Shown here: in pieces, positions 1 to 6,240 of the stretch | Numbering within the stretch: position 1 is the stretch's first letter | Layout of the letters: every line of letters starts with the position of its first letter | NCBI GenBank assembly: GCA_028708005.1 | Contig: JAQVZV010000045.1 | Span: 1-6,603 of the forward strand | Direction: 5' to 3' | From: Bacilli bacterium | GTDB lineage: Bacteria; Bacillota_I; Bacilli_A; RF39; UBA660 | Length of the DNA: 6,603 nucleotides | Translations under genes and position numbers: made by a program | Notes under the pieces: model-generated | The model's input: the letters and a program-made list of their open reading frames with translations, nothing else | Database searches by the model: none | Told to the model about the DNA's origin: nothing

Positions 1-2
1 AT

Positions 3-38
3 GTTCATCAAGTTTATCACAATGTTAATTTAGAATAA
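3..38 (+). other. possible 3' end of an upstream gene
   Basis: Reading from base 3 gives eleven codons (VHQVYHNVNLE) and a TAA at 36-38. The stop runs directly into the stem of a + strand terminator, so a gene on the + strand probably ends here. The other two forward frames also close within the first 33 bases (TAA at 26-28, TAG at 31-33), so the frame is chosen only by its position against the terminator. Eleven residues are too few to name a family. In many Bacilli plsY lies upstream of parE, but this tail shows nothing that identifies PlsY. Confidence 0.3.
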
Positions 39-59
39 CTCACATTTGTGAGTTTTTTT
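37..59 (+). terminator. rho-independent terminator before parE
   Basis: A 7-bp stem (AACTCAC at 37-43 paired with GTGAGTT at 48-54) with the loop ATTT is followed at once by a T-run (55-59, continuous with the TT closing the stem). This is the standard form of an intrinsic terminator on the + strand. The other strand has no T-run beyond the stem, so it is not bidirectional. It separates the upstream gene from the topoisomerase IV unit. Confidence 0.85.
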
Positions 60-88
60 ATGTGTCCTTCTTTGATTTATATTTTTAC

Positions 89-118
89 TTTTCATAACGA
101 TATCTTACATGATATAAT
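89..118 (+). promoter_or_regulatory. parE promoter, extended -10
   Basis: A perfect TATAAT lies at 113-118 and is preceded by TG at 110-111, giving the extended -10 form TGnTATAAT. The -35 is weak: TTTTCA at 89-94 matches four of six positions of TTGACA with an 18-base spacer. Transcription would start near base 125, leaving a leader of about 20 bases before the parE ATG. The 14 bases at 105-118 recur exactly in front of murG (6258-6271). Confidence 0.75.
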
Positions 119-145
119 AGAAATGCAAGAGATAGGAGTGAGTCC

Positions 146-2053
146 ATGGCAACAAAGTATGATGAATCATCAATTAAAATATTAGAGGGGTTAGAAGCGG
201 TTAGAAAAAGACCCGCTATGTATATTGGTTCAACAGGAAGTAGAGGACTACATCATTTGGTGTGGGAAATAGTTGATAATAGTATTGACGAAGTTATAAA
301 TGGGTACGGTCAATATATAAAAATTATTATCCATAGTGATGGTAGTGTTAGTGTTATAGATGAGGGTAGAGGGGTCCCTGTAGGGCTTCATGAGAGTGGT
401 AAATCAACGCCAGAAGTTATTTATACGGTATTACATGCTGGTGGTAAATTTAGTGAAGGCGGATATAAAGTATCTGGTGGTCTACATGGTGTTGGGGGCG
501 CTGTCGTTAATGCTTTAAGTTCTTGGATGGAAGTAACGGTTAAAAAAGATGGTGGCGAGCATTATATTAAATTTGCTGAGGGCGGTAAAGTTGAGATTCC
601 TTTAAAAAGGATTGGTAATACAAACAGAACCGGTACGGCTGTTAGATTTAAACCATCAGAAGATATTTTTGGTAATATTCAATTTAGTTATACAACAATA
701 TGTGAGCGTATGCAAGAATGTGCTTTTTTACTTAAGGGTTTAACGGTTGAAGTAATTGATGAAGAAGATAGGAAAGCAGATAAATTTCATTATGAAAATG
801 GCTTGGAAGCTTTTGTAGGATATCTTAATGAAGATAAAGATAAATTGCATAAAGTTGTTCATTTTGAGAGTGAAAGAGATAAGATAAAGGTTGAAGTGGC
901 TTTTCAATATACTGGTTCTTATTCTGAAAACTTAATATCTTTTGTTAACAATGTTAAAACCAATGACGGGGGTACGCATGAAGTTGGTTTTAAAACAGCT
1001 CTTACGCGTGTATTTAATGATTATGCGAAAGCGAATAACTATTTTAAAAATAAAGATAAACCATTTGAGGGTAGTGATGTAAGAGAAGGTTTAACAGCCA
1101 TTCTTTCTCTTAACATTCCAGAATCTATCTTACAATTTGAAGGTCAAACAAAAGCAAAGTTAGGGACACCAATAGCTAGGACAGTTGTTGAAGGAATTGT
1201 TACTGAACAATTACAATTTTTTCTAGAAGAAAACAAAGAGATAGCGTCTCGTATTTTAAGTAAATCTTTAAAAGGAAAAGAAGCTCGTGAAGCTGCGCGA
1301 AAAGCTCGTGAAGAAGCGCGCAAGGACAAAGGTACGAAAAAAGAAAAGAATTTGAGTGGTAAATTAACACCCGCTCAAACTAGAGACCCACAGAAGAATG
1401 AATTATTTTTAGTAGAAGGTGATTCTGCTGGAGGCTCTGCTAAGCAAGGCCGAGATAGAAAATTCCAGGCTATTTTACCACTACGCGGTAAAGTTATAAA
1501 TACTGAGCGGGCTAAATTAGAAGACATCTTTAAGAATGAAGAAATTAATACAATAGTTCATTCAATAGGTGCGGGTGTTGGTAGTGATTTTGATCTTAAT
1601 GATTGTAATTATGACAAGATTGTAATTATGACTGATGCTGATGATGATGGAGCGCACATCCAAGTATTACTTTTAACATTCTTCTATCGTTATATGAAGC
1701 CATTAATTGAAGCCGGTAAATTATTTATTGCAATGCCACCTTTATATAAAATTAGTTGGTCTAATAAAGAAACTAAATATGTATGGTCAACTGAAGAATT
1801 AAAAACGTTAACGAGCAAGCAAAAGAATTATACAATATCAAGATTCAAAGGGTTAGGGGAAATGAATGCTAATCAATTATGGGAAACAACAATGAGCCCA
1901 GCAACTCGTTCACTTATTAAAGTGACAATAACAGATGCTTCTTTAGCAGAGAAACGTGTTAGTGTTTTAATGGGAAATAATGTTGTACCTCGAAAGGAAT
2001 GGATTGAGGAAAATGTTGATTTCTCTTTAGAAGATGATTATACAGCAATCTAA
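146..2053 (+). CDS. parE: DNA topoisomerase IV subunit B
   Basis: This is the ATPase subunit of topoisomerase IV. With ParC it passes one duplex through another, using ATP, to decatenate replicated chromosomes and relax supercoils. The 635-residue length is usual for a Gram-positive ParE. The GHKL ATPase domain shows the catalytic Glu41 and Asn45 in EIVDNSIDE, Asp72 in the DEGRG loop, and the glycine lid GGLHGVGG (111-118). The transducer carries the switch-lysine motif QTK (334-336). A Lys/Arg/Glu-rich segment spans about 377-402. The TOPRIM domain has EGDSAGG (424-430) and the metal-binding TDADDDGAH (Asp497, Asp499, Asp501), and RFKGLGEMN (566-574) follows. ParE rather than GyrB is favoured by DNSIDEVINGYG, by the close overall match to B. 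subtilis ParE as I recall it, and by the adjoining parC. The ATG is fixed by AGGAG at 134-138, seven bases upstream. Confidence 0.97.
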   Translation: MATKYDESSIKILEGLEAVRKRPAMYIGSTGSRGLHHLVWEIVDNSIDEVINGYGQYIKIIIHSDGSVSVIDEGRGVPVGLHESGKSTPEVIYTVLHAGGKFSEGGYKVSGGLHGVGGAVVNALSSWMEVTVKKDGGEHYIKFAEGGKVEIPLKRIGNTNRTGTAVRFKPSEDIFGNIQFSYTTICERMQECAFLLKGLTVEVIDEEDRKADKFHYENGLEAFVGYLNEDKDKLHKVVHFESERDKIKVEVAFQYTGSYSENLISFVNNVKTNDGGTHEVGFKTALTRVFNDYAKANNYFKNKDKPFEGSDVREGLTAILSLNIPESILQFEGQTKAKLGTPIARTVVEGIVTEQLQFFLEENKEIASRILSKSLKGKEAREAARKAREEARKDKGTKKEKNLSGKLTPAQTRDPQKNELFLVEGDSAGGSAKQGRDRKFQAILPLRGKVINTERAKLEDIFKNEEINTIVHSIGAGVGSDFDLNDCNYDKIVIMTDADDDGAHIQVLLLTFFYRYMKPLIEAGKLFIAMPPLYKISWSNKETKYVWSTEELKTLTSKQKNYTISRFKGLGEMNANQLWETTMSPATRSLIKVTITDASLAEKRVSVLMGNNVVPRKEWIEENVDFSLEDDYTAI

Positions 2054-2075
2054 GTTATGATAGAAAAGTAGAAAT

Positions 2076-2080
2076 GAGGA
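2076..2080 (+). promoter_or_regulatory. ribosome binding site that sets the parC start
   Basis: GAGGA lies five bases before the ATG at 2086. The in-frame ATG at 2074 has only the A-rich stretch GAAAAGTAGAA upstream and overlaps this site. The later ATG is therefore the better start. Confidence 0.7.
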
Positions 2081-2085
2081 TTATT

Positions 2086-4629
2086 ATGAAGGACACTTTA
2101 CAACGAATATATGATTATACATTAGAAGAAATAATGAGTGAGCGTTTTGGGCGATATTCAAAATATATTATTCAAGATAGAGCTATACCTGATGTTAGAG
2201 ATGGTTTAAAGCCGGTTCAAAGGCGTATTCTTTATGCCATGTATAAGCAAAAGTGGACATATGATAAACCATATAATAAAAGTGCTTATGCTGTTGGTGA
2301 GGTAATGGGTAAGTACCATCCACATGGTGATTCTAGTATTTATGAAGCTATGGTGAGAATGAGTCAACCTTGGAAATTAAGGAATATTCTCATTGATGTG
2401 CAAGGAAATAATGGTAGTATCGATGGTGACTCCCCCGCAGCGCCACGATATACTGAAGCTAGACTTTCTAAATTGAGTGGTGAACTATTAAGGGACATTG
2501 ATAAAGGAACAGTTGTGATGGCTCCTAATTATGATGATAAGTTATTAGAACCAACTGTTCTGCCTGCTAAATTTCCTAATTTATTAGTAAATGGTGCTAC
2601 TGGTATTAGTGCGGGCTATGCAACTAATATTCCGCCTCATAATTTAGGAGAAATAATTGATGCGACTATTAAATTAATAGAAAATGAAGATACTACCATC
2701 GAAGAAATCATGAGCATTGTAAAAGGACCTGACTTTCCAACAGGTGGTATTATCGAAGGCATTGATGGTATTAGAGAAGCTTATCTTACAGGGAAAGGAA
2801 AGATAATTGTTAAATCTAAGACTTCGTTTGAAACAGTAAAGGGTAAAAAACAAATAATTGTGACCGAAATACCATACGAAGTTAATAAAGCTTCATTAGT
2901 TAAAAAGATTGATGATATTAGAATTGAGAAGAAAATAGATGGTATCGCTGATGTAAGGGATGAAACTGATAAAGATGGTTTGCGAATTGCTATTGATTTA
3001 AAGAAAGATGCGGATGCAAATTTAATTCTTAATTATTTATTAAAAAATACTGAACTTCAAATATCATATAGTTTTAATATGGTCTCAATTGTTAATCGTA
3101 GACCAAGATTGTTAGGTATTAAGGATATGCTTAATGCTTATATTGCCCATCAAAAAGATGTTATTACAAAACGTACTCAATTTGATTTAGAACATGCTAA
3201 AGATAGATTTCACATTGTTGAGGGTTTAATTAAAGCGCTTTCTATTCTTGATGAAGTAATTGCAACTATTAGATCTAGCAAAAATAAAAGTGATGCTGAA
3301 AACAATCTGGTTGAAGTTTTTGGATTTTCACAACTCCAAGCAGAAGCTATCGTTAATTTACAATTATATCGCTTGACTAATACTGATGTCACTGCTTTAG
3401 AAACAGAATTAAAGAATTTGTCTATTATTATTAAGGGTTTAAATAAGATTCTTAATGATAAAGATGTTTTAATGAAAGTTATTATTGATGAATTAGTAAA
3501 AGTGAAAGAAGAGTATAGTAAACCTAGAATAACGGCAATTAAAGATGAGGTTACAGAAATTAAAATAGATACAACTGATCTTATCGCTAAAGAAGATGTT
3601 ATTGTTGTGGTTACTAAGGAAGGGTATGTTAAAAGAGTATCACCAAGATCTTATAACGCAACTGATGGCGACACTCTCTTAAAAGAAGGGGACTATATCA
3701 TAGGTTTATATGAAATGAGCACCTTAGATACGTTATTAATGTTTACTGATTTAGGTAATTATTTATATGTTCCTGTTTATGAAATGCCTGATAGTAAATG
3801 GAAAGAATTAGGTAAGCATATCAGTAATATTATTGGTATTAAAGCTAATGAAAATATTATTGGTAGTATGCCGGTATATAATTTTGAAGATGATTGTCAA
3901 GTTACTATTTTCACTAAATTAGGTATGATTAAAAGGACTAATTTAAGTGATTATAAAGTGTCAAGATATTCTAAACCAATAACTGCTATTAAATTAAAGG
4001 GTGATGATAAAGTAATTGGTATTGATTATTCTAAGGAATCTAATGTTTTAATTTCAACTAATAAAGGTTATACTTTATGGTACACTGTTGACGAAGTCCC
4101 TATTACTGGAACTAAGGCTAGTGGTGTTAAAGCTATAAATTTAAAAGATGATTATCTTGTCAGTGGTACATTATTTAATGATGAGGATGAATACATCACA
4201 GTTATTACTAATAAAGGAACTGGTAAAAGAATACGTCTTAAGGATATAGACCGTACTTCAAGAGCTCGTAAAGGGGTCTTGATTGTAAGAGAAGTTAAGA
4301 CTAATCCTCATCGCATAATTAAAACTTTTGTAACAGATAACAAAAGATTGTTCGGTTTAAAATCATCGAACAACATTGAAATAGTAAAAGCAAGTGAGTT
4401 TACTATTATGGATCGTTATAGTACAGGGACTAGTGTATACAAGGGATTAATTGATGATGCTTTCGAAGTGTCTACTTTAATAACCGCTGAGCAAGATACA
4501 ACTAATGATGATAAAAAGGATACTCCTAAGGAAGAAAATATTGAATACAAACAGTTATCACTCCTAGATGTAGATGATAATTTAAATAAAATTGATAACA
4601 TATTAAACAATATAGATGATGGTTTATAG
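2086..4629 (+). CDS. parC: DNA topoisomerase IV subunit A
   Basis: ParC is the DNA cleavage and rejoining subunit of topoisomerase IV, pairing with the ParE encoded 32 bases upstream. With the start at 2086 it has 847 residues. The catalytic Arg121-Tyr122 lie in RYTEARL, the quinolone region reads HPHGDSSIYEAM with Ser83 and Glu87, and Ile174 in TGISAGYAT is the residue that bends DNA in this family. A coiled-coil section follows around 350-500. The C-terminal beta-pinwheel (about 500-795) shows repeating TKxG-like blades at TKEGYVKR (510), FTDLG (553), FTKLG (609), STNKG (657), TNKGTGKR (708) and VTDNKR (749). No GyrA box of the QRRGGRG type is present, and SRARKGV plus NPHR match ParC, so this is not GyrA. 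Beyond residue 800 is an acidic tail of about 45 residues that B. subtilis ParC, as I recall it, lacks. An alternative ATG at 2074 would add four residues. Confidence 0.96.
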   Translation: MKDTLQRIYDYTLEEIMSERFGRYSKYIIQDRAIPDVRDGLKPVQRRILYAMYKQKWTYDKPYNKSAYAVGEVMGKYHPHGDSSIYEAMVRMSQPWKLRNILIDVQGNNGSIDGDSPAAPRYTEARLSKLSGELLRDIDKGTVVMAPNYDDKLLEPTVLPAKFPNLLVNGATGISAGYATNIPPHNLGEIIDATIKLIENEDTTIEEIMSIVKGPDFPTGGIIEGIDGIREAYLTGKGKIIVKSKTSFETVKGKKQIIVTEIPYEVNKASLVKKIDDIRIEKKIDGIADVRDETDKDGLRIAIDLKKDADANLILNYLLKNTELQISYSFNMVSIVNRRPRLLGIKDMLNAYIAHQKDVITKRTQFDLEHAKDRFHIVEGLIKALSILDEVIATIRSSKNKSDAENNLVEVFGFSQLQAEAIVNLQLYRLTNTDVTALETELKNLSIIIKGLNKILNDKDVLMKVIIDELVKVKEEYSKPRITAIKDEVTEIKIDTTDLIAKEDVIVVVTKEGYVKRVSPRSYNATDGDTLLKEGDYIIGLYEMSTLDTLLMFTDLGNYLYVPVYEMPDSKWKELGKHISNIIGIKANENIIGSMPVYNFEDDCQVTIFTKLGMIKRTNLSDYKVSRYSKPITAIKLKGDDKVIGIDYSKESNVLISTNKGYTLWYTVDEVPITGTKASGVKAINLKDDYLVSGTLFNDEDEYITVITNKGTGKRIRLKDIDRTSRARKGVLIVREVKTNPHRIIKTFVTDNKRLFGLKSSNNIEIVKASEFTIMDRYSTGTSVYKGLIDDAFEVSTLITAEQDTTNDDKKDTPKEENIEYKQLSLLDVDDNLNKIDNILNNIDDGL

Positions 4630-4634
4630 GAAAA

Positions 4635-4640
4635 TATAAT
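4635..4640 (+). promoter_or_regulatory. possible -10 element before ylbD
   Basis: A perfect TATAAT lies just after the parC stop and would start transcription near 4647, some 27 bases before ylbD. No -35 match is found 16-19 bases upstream and no TG extension precedes it. TTGATA at 4592 is 37 bases away, which is too far. In DNA this AT-rich the hexamer could be chance, so a weak internal promoter is only possible. Confidence 0.25.
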
Positions 4641-4673
4641 TACCTTTATGCATAAAATATACAGGGTGGTTAT

Positions 4674-5042
4674 ATGGAAAAAATTGAAGAATTTAAATCA
4701 TTTGTAAAAACTAAACCAGAGCTTATTTCGTATGTTAGAAATGGTGAAATGACATGGCAAAAATTTTATGAGTTGTGGTTTCTTTACGGCCCCGATAGCG
4801 AAGAGTGGAATAGATATAGTAATAAAGATGTAAAATCATCAACCAAAAGTAATTTTAGCCTAAGTGATCTCTTTAACAACTTAAAAAAGGTGGATATGGA
4901 CAGTGTCCGTACTAATATAGCAGGAATTCAAAAAGCTATTGGTCTTGTTCAAGAAATAATTAGTAAGGATACTAAACTTGATAATGCAGGTACTAAAGAT
5001 ACATATAAGCCAAGGCCAATTTATAGAAGGTTTGAAGATTAA
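4674..5042 (+). CDS. ylbD: YlbD-like protein (YlbD_coat family)
   Basis: This 122-residue protein is recognised as YlbD by its N-terminal block: EEFKSFVKTKPELI, VRNGEMTWQKFYE and LYGPDSEEW (residues 5-45, with Trp28, Trp35 and Trp45). A hydrophobic helical stretch (about 62-97, LSDLFNNL and IQKAIGLVQEII) and a basic end (YKPRPIYRRF, 111-120) complete the family layout. The linker at 47-60 is polar and probably disordered. No signal peptide or membrane segment is seen, so it should be cytosolic. The biochemical role is unknown; the family label 'putative coat protein' comes from Bacillus spores. The preceding AGGGTGGT (4663-4670) is an imperfect ribosome binding site, four bases from the ATG. 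Its position in front of ylbE and ylbF, as in B. subtilis, supports the call. The stop TAA shares one base with the ATG of the next gene. Confidence 0.85.
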   Translation: MEKIEEFKSFVKTKPELISYVRNGEMTWQKFYELWFLYGPDSEEWNRYSNKDVKSSTKSNFSLSDLFNNLKKVDMDSVRTNIAGIQKAIGLVQEIISKDTKLDNAGTKDTYKPRPIYRRFED

Positions 5043-5263
5043 TGAATTTAGATATTCAATTTAAAATAAGAAATGATTCTAATTGTACAAGATATATAAG
5101 AGAGAATTCTCATTGGTATAAAATATTAAATCGTTATCCAGAACAATTTAATGATTTTATGAATGAAATGAAGGAACGTTACCGGCTTAGACCAACAGAT
5201 AAAATAACTGATTTTGTTGATAAGTTGGAAGTAATTAACAATTTATTTAGTGCTTTAAAGTAG
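5042..5263 (+). CDS. ylbE: YlbE-like protein
   Basis: This 73-residue protein matches the YlbE-like family. The core is YIRENSHWYKILNRYPEQFNDF (residues 18-39), where the family usually has a form like LREQPxWYRxLxRxP. It is followed by a basic Tyr-containing stretch (MKERYRLRP, 43-51) and a C-terminal helix (ITDFVDKLEVINNLFSAL). It looks like a small helical cytosolic protein and has no known catalytic motif. Function is not established. Its ATG overlaps the ylbD stop (TAATG), and the nearest Shine-Dalgarno-like site, AGAAGG at 5025-5030, is 11 bases away. Translation is thus probably coupled to ylbD. Adjacent ylbE and ylbF orthologues in B. subtilis support the name. Confidence 0.82.
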   Translation: MNLDIQFKIRNDSNCTRYIRENSHWYKILNRYPEQFNDFMNEMKERYRLRPTDKITDFVDKLEVINNLFSALK

Positions 5264-5267
5264 GTGA
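5262..5267 (+). promoter_or_regulatory. ribosome binding site for the ylbF TTG start
   Basis: AGGTGA overlaps the ylbE stop codon (TAG at 5261-5263) and ends four bases before the TTG at 5272. The in-frame ATG at 5284 has no Shine-Dalgarno sequence, so the site favours TTG. The overlap with the stop suggests that ylbF translation follows that of ylbE. Confidence 0.6.
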
Positions 5268-5271
5268 TTAT

Positions 5272-5601
5272 TTGATAGATGTTATGTCTGATGTGGATAA
5301 AGTGATTGACGTTATTGATAAAAGCGATATCATTATGCGGATAAAAGAATTGAAGTTATTAATCGATAGCGACTGTGAAATACAAAGATTACTTGATGAT
5401 TATGTTAGTGCTAAAAACAAATATAAGGTTGATTCTAATATTACAAAGGACTTAATTAATGCCAAAAAAGATTTCTTTAATCACCCTTTGGTATCTGAAT
5501 ATAGAAATCTTTTTAGTAAATTAAATCTTTCTGTTACTAGATATAATCATAATCTTATATCGTTATTAGATATTGACATGCATTCCTGCGGTAAAATATA
5601 A
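5272..5601 (+). CDS. ylbF: YlbF/YmcA family protein, RicF-like
   Basis: This 109-residue, largely helical protein fits the YlbF/YmcA (Com_YlbF) family. The typical pattern is seen in IKELKLLIDSDCEIQRLLDDYVSAKNKYK (residues 24-52), a middle helix ending in FFNHPLVSEYRNL (68-80), and a last helix with LNLSVTRYNHNLISLL. In B. subtilis YlbF (RicF) joins RicA and RicT in a complex that directs RNase Y mRNA processing and affects competence, sporulation and biofilm formation. That complex carries iron-sulphur clusters. Here only two cysteines remain (Cys35 and Cys106 in the end HSCGKI), so the cysteine-rich tail of the Bacillus protein is missing. Location after ylbD and ylbE and before rsmD favours YlbF over YmcA. 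The start is TTG at 5272, chosen for its ribosome binding site; ATG at 5284 would remove four residues. Confidence 0.78.
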   Translation: MIDVMSDVDKVIDVIDKSDIIMRIKELKLLIDSDCEIQRLLDDYVSAKNKYKVDSNITKDLINAKKDFFNHPLVSEYRNLFSKLNLSVTRYNHNLISLLDIDMHSCGKI

Positions 5602-5602
5602 T

Positions 5603-5631
5603 TAATACGCTCATATGATATGAGCGTATTA
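5603..5631 (+). repeat. perfect 13-bp inverted repeat between ylbF and rsmD
   Basis: TAATACGCTCATA (5603-5615) pairs perfectly with TATGAGCGTATTA (5619-5631) around a 3-base centre, TGA. The left arm begins two bases after the ylbF stop. As RNA it would form a stable hairpin. No T-run follows it on either strand (the + side continues AGTATCATAATC), so it is not a classical intrinsic terminator. It could be an inefficient terminator, a 3'-end stabiliser or processing site for the ylb mRNA, or a protein binding site. The octamer TCATATGA occurs at its centre (5611-5618) and again at 5641-5648. Confidence 0.85.
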
Positions 5632-5653
5632 GTATCATAATCATATGAATATT

Positions 5654-5660
5654 GGGAGGT
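5654..5660 (+). promoter_or_regulatory. ribosome binding site for rsmD
   Basis: GGGAGGT stands three bases before the ATG at 5664 (four from the end of GGAGG). An in-frame TTG at 5652 overlaps this site and would add four residues (MGGT) not expected in the family. The ATG is therefore taken as the start. Confidence 0.8.
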
Positions 5661-5663
5661 ACT

Positions 5664-6215
5664 ATGAGAGTAATAAGCGGATTCTTAAAAGGACGTAATA
5701 TAAAAGGGAATAAGATTAAAGGTACCAGACCAACGATGGATAAGGTTAAAGAATCATTATTTGCTATAATTCAAAATAGTGTAAAAGATGCTATTTGTCT
5801 TGATTTGTTTGCTGGTTCGGGTTCTTTAGGTATTGAAGCTATAAGTAATGGAGCTTCACATGTTTACTTTGTGGATAACAGTAAAACCCCTTATGAAATT
5901 ATTAAGAATAATATAAAGTCATTAAATATTGAAGATAAAACCGATGTTTTTTTAAGTGATTATATGAAAGCTTTGTATCATTTTAAGCGAAACAATATTA
6001 AATTTGATTTAATATTTATTGATCCTCCATACAAAGAAAATCCAATATCTGATATTTTAACTTTTATTGATGAAAATAACCTTCTTCATGATATGGGACA
6101 AGTTATATGTGAGTTTTCAACTGCTGATTTAGCACCTGAGTATGGTGATTTGCATATGATAAAAGAACGTCAGTATGGAGATAAGACTATAAAAATATAT
6201 ATTAATAAAAAATAA
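5664..6215 (+). CDS. rsmD: 16S rRNA (guanine(966)-N(2))-methyltransferase
   Basis: RsmD transfers a methyl group from S-adenosylmethionine to N2 of G966 in 16S rRNA during small-subunit assembly. The 183 residues are normal for the family. The N-terminus MRVISGFLKGRNIKG and TRPTMDKVKESLF (21-33) is characteristic. The methyltransferase fold shows the SAM-binding glycine loop LDLFAGSGSLG (46-56), the acidic end of strand 2 at Asp71, and the catalytic DPPY (120-123) after FDLIFI, all intact. It should act in the cytosol. In B. subtilis the orthologue is ylbH, downstream of ylbG and upstream of coaD; here neither neighbour is seen, ylbF lying before it and murG after it. It has no convincing promoter of its own (CATAAT at 5636-5641 lacks a -35), so it may depend on read-through past the hairpin before it. 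Confidence 0.95.
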   Translation: MRVISGFLKGRNIKGNKIKGTRPTMDKVKESLFAIIQNSVKDAICLDLFAGSGSLGIEAISNGASHVYFVDNSKTPYEIIKNNIKSLNIEDKTDVFLSDYMKALYHFKRNNIKFDLIFIDPPYKENPISDILTFIDENNLLHDMGQVICEFSTADLAPEYGDLHMIKERQYGDKTIKIYINKK

Positions 6216-6240
6216 TAATTGAAAATTTAAATAAAATCTA

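Noticed and set aside
1144..1329. Minus-strand open frame of 61 codons inside parE
   Set aside because: It is antisense to the Lys/Arg/Glu-rich part of parE, has no ribosome binding site or promoter, and its Ser/Arg/Ala-rich product is what the reverse of that coding stretch gives.
2074..2085. Upstream ATG that would lengthen ParC by four residues
   Set aside because: It lacks a Shine-Dalgarno sequence and overlaps the GAGGA that serves the ATG at 2086.
3210..3392. Minus-strand open frame of 60 codons inside parC
   Set aside because: It lies wholly within the strongly conserved parC coding region and has no start signals or recognisable product.
4416..4610. Minus-strand open frame of 64 codons over the parC 3' end
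   Set aside because: The hydrophobic, serine-rich product is a shadow of the Asp/Asn-rich parC tail, and no ribosome binding site precedes it.
5633..5641. TATCAT / CATAAT as a -10 for rsmD
   Set aside because: No -35 match or TG extension lies at the proper distance, and the hexamers overlap; too weak in AT-rich DNA.
5652..5663. TTG start giving RsmD an extra MGGT
   Set aside because: These codons are the ribosome binding site itself, and the family begins with MRVI-type sequence at the ATG.
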